Assembly (NCBI GenBank): GCA_014529385.2
Contig: CM043944.1
Coordinates: 62,458,248-62,522,247, forward strand
DNA: 64,000 bases
From: Adiantum capillus-veneris
Lineage: Eukaryota; Streptophyta; Polypodiopsida; Polypodiales; Pteridaceae
Direction: 5' to 3'
The notes under the pieces are model-generated. The model was given only the letters and a program-made list of their open reading frames with translations, was not told the DNA's origin and ran no database searches. Shown one piece after another: positions 22,169 to 35,020 of this stretch; the stretch's first letter is position 1; each line of letters begins with the position of its first letter. Both the position numbers and the translations under genes were made by a program.

Positions 22169-23034
22169 ATGTCCAAGAGGGGCAGGGGAGTCTCTCAAAT
22201 ATATTATACAAGGTCTCAAGCCGAGGCACGTGCCATAGATTCACTTCATTATAACTCTCCCACTGAGGATGGTGAAATTGACCCACAACCTGTAGAACCA
22301 CTATTAAATTCCAATGTGGAGAGTTCAAGTGCAGCCGAGGGAAGGGCAGTGAGGCAATTCATTGGGGCGTTACCCTTGACAGGAGGACTTGCAAGCAGTA
22401 GAAGACGACTCTGCTTTGGGTCACTGAGGGTTTCAACTAGGCAAAGACCAAGGAGAATCCCAAACCCTATCCCCATGGCCCAACCACCTCCTAATCTACA
22501 AATTAAAGTAGCAACATTCAAAGGAAGGTCTAAGAAAGATGCAGATCACGTGGTGCAATTTGAAACAAGATGGGAAGCTAGTGGATATTAGGTTATGTAC
22601 ATGGATGCTATCAGATTATAACAATTTGCAGCTACATTGGAAGAAGGTAAGGCCATGAGCTTGTTTAACCAATATGGTATGGCTCACTTTGCCACTTACA
22701 ATGCACTTGAGGTATCCTTTTTACAAAGATTCAGAAAGGAGAAAACTCCTACCGACATTCTCAAGAAGCTGCATCATATCAAACAAGGTACCATGCTTGT
22801 AGAGAATTTTGCTCAAAAATTCAGGATTTTGGTTGAAAGATTGTAGGGCAATGAAAGACCCACTGATGAGATGTTGGCTGGCTATTTTTTGAAAGGTTTA
22901 AGGAATGGTATTAAGAATGCTATGGCCAATATTGATATTGCAAGTGGTTTTAACAACTTGGTACATGCTGCAACCAAGGTTGAGAAAAGGCTTGGCATGA
23001 CCAAGTCCAAAAAAAGAGGAAGCAAGAATTCTAG
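22169..23034 (+). pseudogene. Element A gag, first part
   Basis: This frame is followed across three stops (after residue 141, shortly after, and near 22844). After a charged N-terminal region comes a capsid-type fold (VATFKGRSKKDADHVVQFE; SLFNQYGMAHFATYNALEVS; FLQRFRKEKTP; GTMLVENFAQKFRILVERL; LKGLRNGIKNAMANIDIAS). It is about 285 residues with stops read through and belongs to the Retrotrans_gag family. It breaks off at 23034, where the LTR of element B begins. The continuation is at 30735. Dead copy. Confidence 0.72.
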
Positions 23035-23409
23035 TCCTAATAATCAATATCTAATTCTCCTAAATGATTTTCTCATGTTAAACTGATCATTTAATAAGGG
23101 AAAGTGCCAGGGGAGAAAAAGCTAGAATATTGGTTAAGCTAGTAGACCCGCCACAGTAGGGATCCAAAGGAGGGAAAATAGGGATCCAAAGGGGGGGTCA
23201 TCTGTAAAAGAGCCATGTGCAGCAATGGGCTTAAAAGACCCTAAGGTTCAGCCCATTAAGACTTCCAAAATGCTAAGGTTCCAAAATTCAAAGGTTGTGT
23301 TCAAACGTCAAACATTGGGGGAATTGGATGCTTTGTGTGTGTCCCAAAAGTCTTTGGAAATCCCTACATAGGAGAAGGCGAGCCTTGCAAGTAGAGGATG
23401 AGAGAGAAA

Positions 23410-23492
<83 letters not shown>

Positions 23493-24209
23493 CTCCCTTT
23501 ACACAAAGGGAATGAGGAACACATGTCAGCTCCCTAGCCCAGATGCCCACAAGGTGTACCCAATTCCTATTGGATGGCCTTGGAGGTGGACCAATGAGAA
23601 TTAGGCTAGAGTAAATCTAGTTTAAATAATTTAAAAACACTTAATAAAAGAACCAACAAGAATTAAGATCTCTAGAAGACTATTGGACAGTCTCCCAAGG
23701 GGACCAATGAGCATTCAGCAGCCCAATGGCTTGCCTGATTCCTATTGGCCAGGAGGCAAAGGGTCCAATGAGAGATTAGTTGAATTAAATAATTACCTAA
23801 ATATCTCACAAAAGGGGAAAGGGGACACATGTCCAAAGGCTATCACTTATGATGCTTAGTTACCATTGGCTAAGCCTGGGGAGGTCCAATAGGATGGTAG
23901 CAAGAGCAAATAGCAAGAGGGGTCGAGCAAGAGAGGAGGGGGGGGGGAAGGAGGGGGGGGGGGGGGGGGGGGGGGGCTGATTTTTCAAAGGCATTATCAC
24001 CTACACACTCACACTAGATCGTGGGTGAAGTATATAAGACTCTCTCTCCTTCTCAAGCTTTAATGGAGAGCTTATCACCTACTCCAAGCTTGTGAGAAGG
24101 GAGGCCTACACCAACAACTCTTGGCTTTGTGATGCAACTCCAACCAAGAGCCAAGCTTCAATGCATGATCATCTCCTCTACCATGCTAATTACTAAGCTA
24201 AGATATGCT
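23035..24209 (+). repeat. Element B left LTR, missing its 3' ~476 bases
   Basis: It aligns with 29060-30236 in order, through a long (CA)n run (about 23411-23491), a CCAATG-rich stretch and a poly-G tract (about 23939-23976). Homology then stops at TATGCT (24204-24209) and gag sequence follows. The first bases read TCCTAATAATC against TGCATAATAATC in the right LTR, so the terminal TG is altered. Confidence 0.85.
24031..24037 (+). promoter_or_regulatory. TATA box in element B left LTR
   Basis: TATATAA lies in GTGAAGTATATAAGACTCTC. The right LTR has GTGAAGTAAAGAATACTCTC at the matching place (about 30053), so only the left copy keeps it. Confidence 0.5.
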
Positions 24210-25640
24210 TCTAATGAGCAAGCTACTAATGATGCCTTGATTCTTGTTAACTATCTTGTTTCTAGGCTTCAACAAGCCATGGGCAATCCATCCCTCCAAA
24301 GTGAAGTGCAACGGCAACTTTGTGCTCATGGGATTCTCCAAGCTCCCCACCATGACGAGAGAACACCTAGGAAGCCTCCTTGTGAGACTTCCAAAAGAGG
24401 TCTCTCTCCGATTCGGGAAGAAGAAGAGGATACCGATGAAGGGCTCACAAATTTTCTCCTTGATGACGCATCTCCTTCTCAAAGGAGAATTCAAGAGCCT
24501 CCATCGAAGAAACGAGAAAGAAGTGAATCTCCCGCCAGCTCGGTAGAGATGGCTCCACGAAGACGGTCGGCTAAACACTCTCCATCACCTTCAAAATGGA
24601 GAAGACGATCGCATAAGTCTCCTCCATACTTCAAAGAGGGATGACAAAAAGCAAGAGAAGAAATCAATAAAGAGGAGACCCTCTTCTCCATCTTCTTCTT
24701 CCTCTTCCTCCTATGAAAGTGATGGTCAAGACAACGAAGATCAAGGCAAGAAAAAGGCGAGAAAGAGGTCACACTCTTCTCCATCTTCCTCAAATCCTTC
24801 ATCTTCTAAAGAAAGTAATCGTGCAACCTTCTAACCATAAAAAAGAAGAGGCCATAGGAAATCCTATGCCGCGTGGAAGAGGTCATCCAAGCTCAAGAAG
24901 TTCAAAGAGGGAGGGAAGAGCATCTCTTTCCTTACCTATGATGGCACTTTTGGTGCTACGGACAAAGTCTTGGCCTTTATCCAACAATTTGATGTGGCAT
25001 TCGGAGATGAGGGCTTCACGGAGTCCTCTAAGCTACACCATGTAGCTATGCACCTTCAAACGTCCACCACACAATGGTGGTCTAGCCTACGGGCCAATGG
25101 TGAAGCTCCACAAACATGGAAAGCTTTAAGATTTTCCATTATGAAGCAGTTTTTGGCCACCGATGCCAAAGACAAAGTACTCACCGAAAGGCGAAGCTTA
25201 AAGCTCTCTCCCTATGAATCTATCCACAAATATGTAGACAAGTTTTGGGACCTACAACTCAAAGCCACTGTCTTCAAAAAGCTAGATTTTGGAGAGCAAA
25301 AGCAGCAATTTTGTGCGAGCTTAACCGAAGAAATGGCGGAGTATGTCAACTCCCAAAGGCCACGCACCATATCGGCGGTAATACACCATACTATGGTGGC
25401 CTCTCGAATCAATTTACAAAGGCTAAGAGGAATTCTAAGCCGCCTGAAAACAAGGTTTCCAATGAGCCTAAGGGGAAGGACAATGTCCGAAAGTCTCCTA
25501 AGGGCAACTCCAACAAAGTTAAAGAGAAGGGCGTTTATAAAGGCAAAAATAAACTCTCTCTTGAAGAGCTTGAGCGTTATTGCAAGGATAACCAATGTTT
25601 CAAGTGTGGAAAACAAGGGCATGCGTACCGCGCTTGTCCC
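24129..25640 (+). pseudogene. Element B gag, with LTR-derived N-terminus
   Basis: The first ~27 codons from 24129 come from LTR sequence and join at about 24209 to gag proper (DALILVNYLVSRLQQAMGNP). A Ser/Arg-rich linker follows, with two frame changes between 24645 and 24930. Next is the capsid core (LAFIQQFDVAFGDEGF; HVAMHLQTSTTQWW; FSIMKQFLATDAKDKVL; QQFCASLTEEMAEYV). A one-base shift near 25415-25425 moves to the frame holding the zinc knuckle CFKCGKQGHAYRAC (25596-25637). Element C keeps a different N-terminus at the same point (minus strand near 54650), showing B lost its own start and leader. It would package element RNA if intact. It is broken. Confidence 0.78.
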
Positions 25641-25699
25641 CAAAAGAACAACCGCCATGATCCTCCTAGAGCTACCTTGGTCCAAATCCAAGAGGAGGA

Positions 25700-26318
25700 A
25701 ACTCACCACAAAGGATCTCCTCTATGCCATGCTTGGGGAAAGGTAAGAGAACATGATGCTTTAATTCTCTTTGACCCCGGCTCTACTCATAATTTTATAT
25801 CTATAGAGTTGGCCACCAAGCTAGGCATACAAACCTATGAGATGGGAGATGTCCTACCCGCCGCAGACGGTGCTTTCAAGGGGCAAGAAGCTTTAGTCAC
25901 TCCCTTAATCGGGAAATTGAGGCTCTATGTCCAAAGCTATGTGGACAAAGAGGACTTCTTTATCTCTCATCTCAGGCATGAGGATGTAATCCTAGGGGCA
26001 CCATGGTTTGATCGCATGGCTGCCAATGTTAAATTCCCTGGAAGGAGAATCTCCTTTAAGTCCAGGGAAAAAGATATGTATATAGATGCTAAAGAAATGG
26101 GTAACACTATAACCATTGTACATAAACAAGCTTTCAACAAGTCAATAAAGAACTCTATTTCCGTGTACATGATTTTTGTTGAAGATTCTCAAATTGAACC
26201 TAATGTTTTAGCAAAAGAAAATATACACAATCAAAAGGAATTAGAGTTATCCAATTTTCTAAAGGGGTTTCAAGATGTCTTTATTGACGACATCCCTTGT
26301 GAGCTACCTCCTAAATGA
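25700..26318 (+). pseudogene. Element B aspartic protease
   Basis: This is in frame with the zinc knuckle. ILFDPGSTHNFIS (about 25764-25802) is the retropepsin flap-side motif, usually DSGATHNFIS in this lineage. VILGAPWFDRM follows near 25990, the conserved second half. The region is uninterrupted to a stop at 26316-26318 after DDIPCELPPK, the usual junction into RT. The frame in RT sequence resumes after the stop. DPG in place of DSG/DTG may affect catalysis, because the second position is Ser or Thr in active retropepsins. Element C has DPSS at the same place. Confidence 0.75.
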
Positions 26319-26329
26319 GGCAATGATGA

Positions 26330-27440
26330 CCATGCAATTGAACTTCTTTCAGGAAGTTCACCGCCTAACAAACCTCTTTATAGAGTTTCTCAATCTCAAC
26401 AAGAGGAGATTATGCGGCAAGTGCATGAGTTAGTTGAGAAGGGCATGGTTAGGCCTAGCTCATCTCCATTTTGTTCTCCTCTCCTGTGCTACTAGTGCAA
26501 AAGAAATATGGCACATATTGTATGTGTGTCAACTATAGAGCACTAAATAGGATCACTATCAAAAATAGGTTTCTCGTTCCATGGGGTAGAAGACCTATTT
26601 GATAAGCTACAAGGCTCCACCTACTTCAATAGGATTGACCTAAAAAGTGGCTATCATCAAATAAGGATAGTTGATCAGGAGAATGTAAAGACCGCATTTC
26701 GCACTACGTTTGGTCTTTATGAATAAATTGTCATGCCTTTTGGCTTGACCAATGCACCAGCCACATTCAACCGCTTGATGGAGAAGCTATTCAGGCCTCA
26801 CTGAATGTTTACTGGAGTGTTCTATGAGGGTATCATCATCTACTCTAATTCATTAGACGAGCACAAGCGACACCTCCAGGTAATATTTCAAGTTCTAAGA
26901 GAGAATAAACTTTATGTTAATCGAAAGAAAAGTGAAATTTTCTTACAATAGATTCAGTATTTAGGTCACATTATCTCTCAAGATGACATCCAAATGGATC
27001 CATCAAAGTTAGAGGTAATAAAAAGATGGCCTAAACCAAAGAATCTTCATGAGTTTAGAAGTTTCATAGGTATGTGCGCATACTATAGACACTTCATAGA
27101 AAATTTCTCACTAATAGTAGGACCATTACATGACCTAACAAAGAAAAATGTTAGGTACACATGGTCTACCAAAGAGAACAATGCTTTCGAAAAGCTTATC
27201 TCTCAACCTGTGCTTACACTACTCGATCTCTCAAAGCCATTTGAGCTCCAATGTGATGCTTGTGGTGATTTCCTTGGAGCTGTTTTGCTTCAAGAAGGGC
27301 ATGCCATAGGCTATGAAAGTCGAAGGCTCCACCATACTGAGCAAGCTCTAGGCATATATAAAAAGGAACTCCTTGCAGTTCTACATGCCTTAGAATCATG
27401 GAAGCACTATTTATTGGGGACTCCTTTCATTCTGCGGCGG
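26330..27440 (+). pseudogene. Element B reverse transcriptase and RNase H
   Basis: RT blocks are readable across at least four stops or frameshifts: EIMRQVHELVEKGMVRPSSS, CVNYRALNRITIKNR, YFNRIDLKSGYHQIRI, MPFGLTNAPATFNRLM, YLGHIISQDDIQMDP. The catalytic box, expected as F/Y-x-D-D-I-L-I-Y-S, reads FYEGIIIYS near 26820, so both aspartates are gone. RNase H starts at LQCDACGDFLGAVLLQEGHA (about 27247) and runs to HALESWKHYLLGTPFILR. It then stops abruptly at about 27437, losing the C-terminal half. RT copies element RNA to DNA and RNase H removes the RNA. Neither can work here. Confidence 0.82.
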
Positions 27441-28560
27441 CGAACGGATTCAGTCTACCCTAAAGGGGATTGAAACATATTTCTATTGGCCTACCATGAA
27501 AGCAAACATACAAGAGTATGTTTCTAAATGTGTGGTATGCCAAAAGACAAAGTTTGATAGAGGGAAGCAACTTGGATTGCTTAAACCTTTGCCAATCCCT
27601 AATTCACCACATGGGAGAGCATATCCATGCATTTTATCTTTGGATTTCCTAATTCTATCCATGGGAATACGGGAATATGGACGATAGTAGACAGGTTCAA
27701 TAAACAAGCTCATTTTATACCTGTCAAAAAGACTATCAAAGCCCATCAAATGGCAACCCTCTTCATTTCCCAAATCTTCAAGTACCATGGCTTGCCAATG
27801 TCTATAGTGTCAGATAGTGATCCTAGAATGACCAGTAACTTCTGGAAGGGTCTCTTTGAGAATTTAGGAACAAGGATAAACTTCTCTTTGGCCTATCACC
27901 CGCAAACGGATGGCCAAAATGAAATAGCTAACCTAACAATTCTCGATCTACTAGAAGCCTATGTAACGGAAGTAGATCAAAGATCCCAATGGGAGAAGTA
28001 CTTACCCTTAGTGGAGTATGCCTACAATAACACTGTACATACTTCCACGGGAAAATCACCTTTTGAGGTAATTTAGGGAAGATCAAAAAGTCCCTTGCTA
28101 CGTAAGGTACACGGGAAGATCTTCGTTGCAGATGAGTCTAGCCGAGACCTACAAGAATATTTCCAAAAGATTAAGGATGCTATCTCTATCTCACCGAAAG
28201 GAAAAAGGCTGCTGCTGACAAGCACAAAAGAGCCCAAGCCTTTAAAGAAAATGATTGGGTCTTACTCAAATTTTGCAAGGCTCGATTAAGGCACACGACG
28301 GGCAAGAATCCTACGGGACACCAAAAGTACTATGCTAAGTTACCAAAATAGTACTATGGTCCCTTCTAGATTTTTAGGCCAATCAATGAGATGGCCTATC
28401 AACTCAAGTTGCCCAACCATTGGATCATACACAATGCTTTCCATGTGAGCCTACTAAAGCCTTACAAAGGAGAGCCACCTCAAGAACAAACTATTGAAGA
28501 CCCACCAGAGATCGAGGACCAAGAAGAGGTGCCACAACCCGAGTCCATTCTCTAACATGA
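27438..28560 (+). pseudogene. Element B integrase and chromodomain-like tail, N-terminus deleted
   Basis: It enters abruptly after RNase H at the STLKG-like segment with only the cysteine half of the HHCC zinc finger (CVVCQK). The core follows after a frameshift near 27650. First Asp is in WTIVDRFNKQAHFIP, second Asp in VSDSDPRMTSNFWKGLF, and the Glu in HPQTDGQNEIANL. EYAYNNTVHTSTGKSPFEV closes the core. Past a stop, WIIHNAFHVSLLKPY and PESIL resemble the C-terminal and chromodomain regions. The three DDE residues are visible, but the lost histidines and stops rule out activity. Chromodomains guide insertion to heterochromatin. Confidence 0.8.
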
Positions 28561-28707
28561 AGACAAGGTACTAAGAGGCAGTAAGAATATCCGACGATAT
28601 CTTATTAAGTTTAAGAATTATCTTTTTGAAGATGCTAGATGGATGCAAGGCATACAATTAAAGGATAATATAAACCTTGTTAATGCTTACAATGCTTCCC
28701 AAGAGTA
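28560..28707 (+). pseudogene. Chromodomain-like end of element B pol
   Basis: The frame reads DKVLRGSKNIRRYLIKFKNY then FEDARWM before a stop at 28707. The spacing of YLIKFK and the later W matches the end of chromodomains carried by gypsy chromoviruses. Element C has the same segment, decayed, near 43330. Confidence 0.6.
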
Positions 28708-29045
28708 AGCAAATGTACAAATGTTAAAAATGAACAAAAGTTGTCTTATAAGACTCTCTTTTTCTTTATTGTGCACAAAAATGAAGTAGTATGCATGCTT
28801 AGATCAAGTTTGCAGAGACGACGTCTCCCGAACACCAAGTAGAGCTTGTCACTCTACCATGGAAGATGATAGGACTAATGTGCAGACATTCTTGCGGCAA
28901 CCTTAGGCTCTCAAGCGCCAAATGGACTAGTCATCCATTGTGGAATGATGTCGTAGGGTAACATAGGGATCCTCTACCCGCTAAGAAAAGGACTAATGAA
29001 TATGCTTTATCTTCTCTACCCCATAGTCGAGGACGACTATGATTT

Positions 29046-29059
29046 CAAGAGAGAGGTAA
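29046..29059 (+). other. Element B polypurine tract
   Basis: CAAGAGAGAGGTAA directly precedes the right LTR. The same tract precedes the element C 3' LTR, which supports the LTR start at TGCATAATAATC. Confidence 0.7.
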
Positions 29060-30712
<1,653 letters not shown>

Positions 30713-30734
30713 CACAGATTACTAGGCCATTAAA

Positions 30735-31240
30735 TGTTACAGTTCACATACAACTTCTTCTGTTGAATCTGTTTTAGATAGTTCATTGGACGATGAAGAT
30801 AAGAAGAAGAAACGGACTCCTGATAAGGAAACCAAGGACAAGATAATGATGAAGTTGATTTGATTGAACAACTAAAGAGTATCGTATATTTTGTGATAGC
30901 TCCTAAAAATAAGAAGTACTATGAAATTTGTGAGAAGGATGGTCGTACAACTACTCAGTGGTGGTATAATCCCAATCAGAGGAGTAAACCACCTTCTAAT
31001 GTTGGTTGAGGTAGCCCTTCATCTGAGGCTAACTAGGTGGCTCCATTCAAAGGTAGACCACCTGGTCAGGGAAATCAAAGAGCACCTGGGAGAAATGAGG
31101 ACAACAATCAGAGAAGGCCCCAAGATGTGATGCCTTGTGTTTATTGTGGTGATCCCAACCATTGGGTCAGTCTTCGTTGTGCATCATGGGTAAAACATAG
31201 GGAAGAAAGGGGTATTCCATAGTTGTTCCTTTTAATAAGG
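30735..31240 (+). pseudogene. Element A gag, second part with zinc knuckle
   Basis: After the right LTR of B, a Lys/Asp-rich segment (DSSLDDEDKKKKR) leads across stops to KYYEICEKDGRTTTQWWYNP. A Gln/Arg/Pro-rich stretch follows, with a knuckle CVYCGDPNHWVSLRC near 31133-31177 that has five rather than four residues before the last Cys. This composition and order continue the gag that stops at 23034. Confidence 0.65.
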
Positions 31241-31655
31241 AGAACAAGCAAAAAGTCCACCACGGCCTCCTTAGAGTCAGTTTGAGGCACAAGCCAATGT
31301 TTTTCTCATCGATATTCAAATTTATTAGGTACTAGTACAGGATCAACATCAAGAATCCAGATTGAGGAGTGTGAGGAGGAGGAAATTAGTTTCAATAGTC
31401 TAGTACAGTTGGAGTAGGAGATTGAGGTGCTGTCTACAAGGTCTAAATCCAAGATTCCTATTGATTGGAAGTAGTAGAAAGGGGTACGAGATCAGGTGCA
31501 TAACCATGTTCAAAAGAAGCAACAACGTCAGGTTTTGGAGGACACTTTTGATTCTTACAGTGAACCATTGAAGCAGCAGCAGAAGGGAGTTGAGAAGTTT
31601 GATCCTGCTGGTTTGAGGTACTCATTAATTCTTCCTTACATTTATCTTTGATCAA
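31241..31655 (+). other. Decayed spacer between gag and protease of element A
   Basis: Frames are broken by many stops. Fragments such as FDPAGLRYSLILPY fit the gag-protease linker. No independent gene was seen. Confidence 0.5.
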
Positions 31656-32167
31656 ATGATTTTTATAGTTCCTGCCTTTAAAGGAAGGCTATTGCATAAA
31701 TTGTTGGTTAAGCACTATGAATTTTTGACTCAGCAAATGGGGGAACCTAGTGTGAACACAATTCATCCTTCTGATGTGAATTTTTTAGTTCCGATTACTA
31801 AGGTTACCTATTGGAAAGGGTATTTGATGAGGTATTGCTGGATGAAGGATCTAGGGTAAATATTCTACCTGAGTCAGTGTACCTTTCAATGGGCTTAGGG
31901 AAGTTGGAACCAACACCTTTTCAAGTCCAAATGGAAAATCAGAGAAGGGTCCAACCTATGGGTATCTTGAGAAATTCTTCTATTCAGATTTCAGGTATGC
32001 AATTTCAAGTCAATTTTGTAGTGCTCAGGATGAAGGAAGGAGATGCTTCCTATGAAATGTTGTTGGGTAGGCCTTGGTTCAGGCTAGCAAAGGTGAAACA
32101 AGATTGGGGGGAGAATCGGGTGGTTCTAACCAAGGGTAAACATGTGATTACTATTCCTATGTTGTGA
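31656..32167 (+). pseudogene. Element A aspartic protease
   Basis: Two overlapping frames give one retropepsin of the Athila/Tat type. A one-base shift near 31815 links them. EVLLDEGSRVNILPESVY carries the catalytic region, where DGGS is usual and DEGS is present. Next comes a SVYLSMGLGKLEPTPFQV segment, then GILRNSSIQISGMQFQVNF and YEMLLGRPWFRLAKV, the conserved end. It ends at a stop at 32165. Protease would mature the gag-pol polyprotein. The Gly-to-Glu change next to the catalytic Asp and the frameshift argue against activity. Confidence 0.72.
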
Positions 32168-32295
32168 AGGAATCATATTTCTCTCGCAAGGAAAGGCCAT
32201 TGTCTGCACAGTCTATTAGTCTTGCAGAAGAAGTGGAGGATGATGAGGAGGAAGAATTTTTGCAATCTAATCTGATTGTTGTTTGAGTTTTTGAG

Positions 32296-32604
32296 GTGGA
32301 TATTGTAGGTATCTTGCAAAAGGAACATGAACCTGAGGAGATTGTTGTTGAACCTATTTTGGGTCAGGAAATTCAAGGATCTGACATACTCAAGTTATCG
32401 GATCAGAGTGTAGATTCTAGTTCTAATGAGGATGTTCAACATGAAGAAAATAATGCCAGAAACATGGTGGAGAAGATTTATAACAAGAGGTTTGGTGGCT
32501 CTAAACAAGTTCAACAAGATGAATTAAAGGAACTAAATTTAGGAACTGAGGATGATCCTAAAATGGTCAATGTCACTATTTATGTGGATGGAGAATTTTT
32601 ATAG
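32296..32604 (+). other. Acidic linker of element A
   Basis: The open frame is rich in Glu, Asp and Ser, with no domain. It lies between protease and RT, as in related elements where a variable acidic linker sits. It ends at a stop at 32602-32604 and the RT frame follows. Confidence 0.5.
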
Positions 32605-33900
32605 GACTTGTTGCAGTTGTTGTTGGAATATAAGGATGTCTTTGCTTGGGATTACTCATATGTAAAAGGGATTGTTCCAATGTTGTATCATCATCATATT
32701 AATATGTGAGAAGATGTAGTTCCAATTGTGCAACAAAGGTATAGGATGAATCTCAATTTTGCATAACAGGACAAGCAAGAAATTGATAAATTGTTAGCAG
32801 TTGGGTTTATCCAACCAATCCATGAAGCTACATGGTTGTCACCAACTATTGTGGTACCCAAGGAAAATGGGAAGATCTGAGTATGTGTTGATTACAAAAA
32901 ATTGAATGCAGCCGCTATCACAGATCCATTTTCAATGCCATTTTGTGATGCAATATTGGATGCCGTAGCATGGAAAGAAACGTATAGTTTTTTGGATTTG
33001 GTTTTTCAAGGTACAATTAGATCAAAGTGGCTAATGAGGATCAGTACAAAAAAACTGTTATAATAGATTTGGAAACTTTTGTACCTAAAATTATGAATTT
33101 TGGTCTCAAAAATGAACCACCATCATTTAATTTTATAGCTTATAAAACATTTGAGTCTTATCTGCAGGATTTTATGAGAGTTTTTGTGGATGATCTCTTA
33201 GTGTTTGGTAAAAGGGATTTTCATCCCCATCATCTAAAGTTGTTCTTTGAAAGATGACAGATTTTCAAACTCTCCTTGAATCCTATGGCTATCAGAAGTG
33301 GTGTGTTGTTAGGCCATGTGGTGTCTCAGGAGGGGATGTCTAAAGTTGTGAAAAAGATTGAGGTGATTCATTCAGCTCAGGCACCTACCAATGTTAAAGA
33401 ATTGAGCATGTTTGTGGGTCATGTCAAATGGCATAGTAGGTACATCAAATATTTGGCCAATGTTTGCATGCCTCTTACTCACTTGACCAAAAAATATATA
33501 GCTTTTGTATGGGCTGAACCTCAAGAAAAATCATTTCAAATGTTGATGAAGATGTTTTTAGTTGCTCCTAAATTGCAACCTCCTGATTGGATATTATCAT
33601 TCCATGTTTTTGTTGATGCCTTGGATGTGGCTATTTGAGCTGTTTTGATGTAGGAAAAGATCCAAGGGTGGTTTTGACCTGTCTATTATTCAAGCAGGGT
33701 GTTAGCTCATGATGAGAGGAATAATACAATTACTGACAGAGAAGATTTAGGAATGGTTTATGCCATGAATAAATCTAGGCACTATCTTCTATGCAATTGG
33801 GTTATCTTTCATGTTGATCACCGAGCTTTGCTATATCTGATCAAGAAGCCTTTGCTTACAGGAAGGTTGGCAAGGTGGATAACACTCTTTTAGATGAAAT
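32605..33900 (+). pseudogene. Element A reverse transcriptase and RNase H, 3'-truncated
   Basis: RT starts at LLQLLLEYKDVFAWDYS and follows with EIDKLLAVGFIQPIHEATWL and CVDYKKLNAAAITDPFSMPF, across stops. After a shift near 33025 it continues to FMRVFVDDLLVFG (about 33171-33209), the catalytic FVDD box with both aspartates intact. SGVLLGHVVSQEGM and MPLTHLTKK follow. RNase H has FHVFVDALDVAI (about 33600-33636), with Asp kept, and YYSRVLAHDERNNTITDRED. It ends at a stop near 33892, and no integrase follows. Catalytic residues survive but at least five stops do too. Confidence 0.78.
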
Positions 33901-34370
33901 GGGAAAATCCCACAACTTTGGGACTGATTTCAATGCCTATGGAGTTCTATTTCCCATTTGATTTGGAAAATTTCATTTATTTTGGGAATGTTATAGATAA
34001 GTTTTTTGTTAAGGACTTGTTCTACATTAGACAAAAATAGAGATTCGTAAGAAAATTGTGGTGTTGAGAAACACCTTTTTTTGTCCCACATCTAAAATTT
34101 TATTTTCATGTTGGTGTTAATTGATACTTTATAAAACATACATAGACACAGATAACAAGAAAAAAAATATATGAAAATGAAATGCTATTCAGTTTCTCCT
34201 ATTAAGTTAGCTTGTGCTTTCTCCACAACATTGGATGGGATTTTAATTGCTTCTACAAGTCTTCCACCCCTTGGAGTCCATGACAACACAACTGCATCAA
34301 CCCACTCCCAATGCTTTGGGTCAGCAAGATTGCAGCACGAATTCTTTTTCCAACAATTCTCATATTGTCC
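33901..34370. other. Truncated 3' side of element A; no gene
   Basis: A few residues after 33900 still look retroviral-like in composition (FYFPFDLENFIYFGN). Then nothing is recognisable. The expected integrase and LTR are missing. Confidence 0.5.
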
Positions 34371-34425
34371 TTGGATCGTGGGATTTTTTTCCCCAATGTT
34401 TTGGTGCCCAACATTGAATGAAAAC
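34371..34425 (+). repeat. Relic of a D-type LTR end and primer site
   Basis: TTTCCCCAATGTTTTGGTGCCC matches the element D boundary TTTCCCAACAGTGTTTTGGTGCCC (46853-46876). No LTR body or downstream gag of that type adjoins. It is probably a scrap of another Tat-type element. Confidence 0.4.
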
Positions 34426-34451
34426 TTTCTTGTAGTTAGGAGATGAGTTGT

Positions 34452-35020
34452 CTACATCAACACTTGACTAGCAACTCCTAGCCATATCAGATATTTTGAA
34501 TCTGCAGGTCTCACAAGAACAAAATCCCCTTTCTTTACATCAATTTGAGTCCTAAAAGCTTCCTCTGGCCTTGCACTTTGAGGACCAACATAGTGATCAT
34601 TTAATTCTGCATAGGGCCTTGAAACTCGTCCGTGTCTTCCTCTATTGTTGCATTTGATGACTCCCTGTAGTCTTTGGCTAAAATGAGGTATATTCACCAG
34701 TTTGTTTATTGGTTGTTTTTTTAAACTCACTTATTATTATTTTTCCAATAAATAATAACTGGCTCCCTGTATTATGTAGAATCATGCTCCTTTACCTTTA
34801 GTAGAGTCCATCTTTTCTAGAATTCAAGATATGTCTTAATCCTTTGAATAACAAGCGGACTACCCCTCACATAGTTTGCAATAGGAACCACATTTGGACA
34901 GCCTACTTGCAATTTCCACAACTCAATTCCTGACTCCCTCAGAATACAATCAGGTGATTTGGGGTGAATTTTGTATTGCGTTATTGTGATTTCACCTTGC
35001 CTAAATAAACAAAATGGAAG
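34452..35020 (-). pseudogene. Degenerate minus-strand coding stretch of unknown family
   Basis: On the minus strand, one frame from about 35015 reads PLPFCLFRQGEITITQ, then CILRESGIELWKLQVGCPN and VRGSPLVIQRIKTYLEF before a stop. A second open block (34730-34452) has KKGDFVLVRPADSKYLIWLG at its end. The GDFVLV...WLG pattern resembles BAH-like or Tudor-like modules in transposon-derived plant proteins, but nothing firmer can be said. Stops, and the break at 34731-34760, suggest a pseudogene or exons with unseen introns. It lies between a gypsy scrap and unassigned DNA. Confidence 0.4.

Noticed and set aside
23308-23604. Open frames of Thr-His or Val-Cys repeats
   Set aside because: Products of the (CA)n run inside the element B LTR. 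The same applies at 29334-29581.
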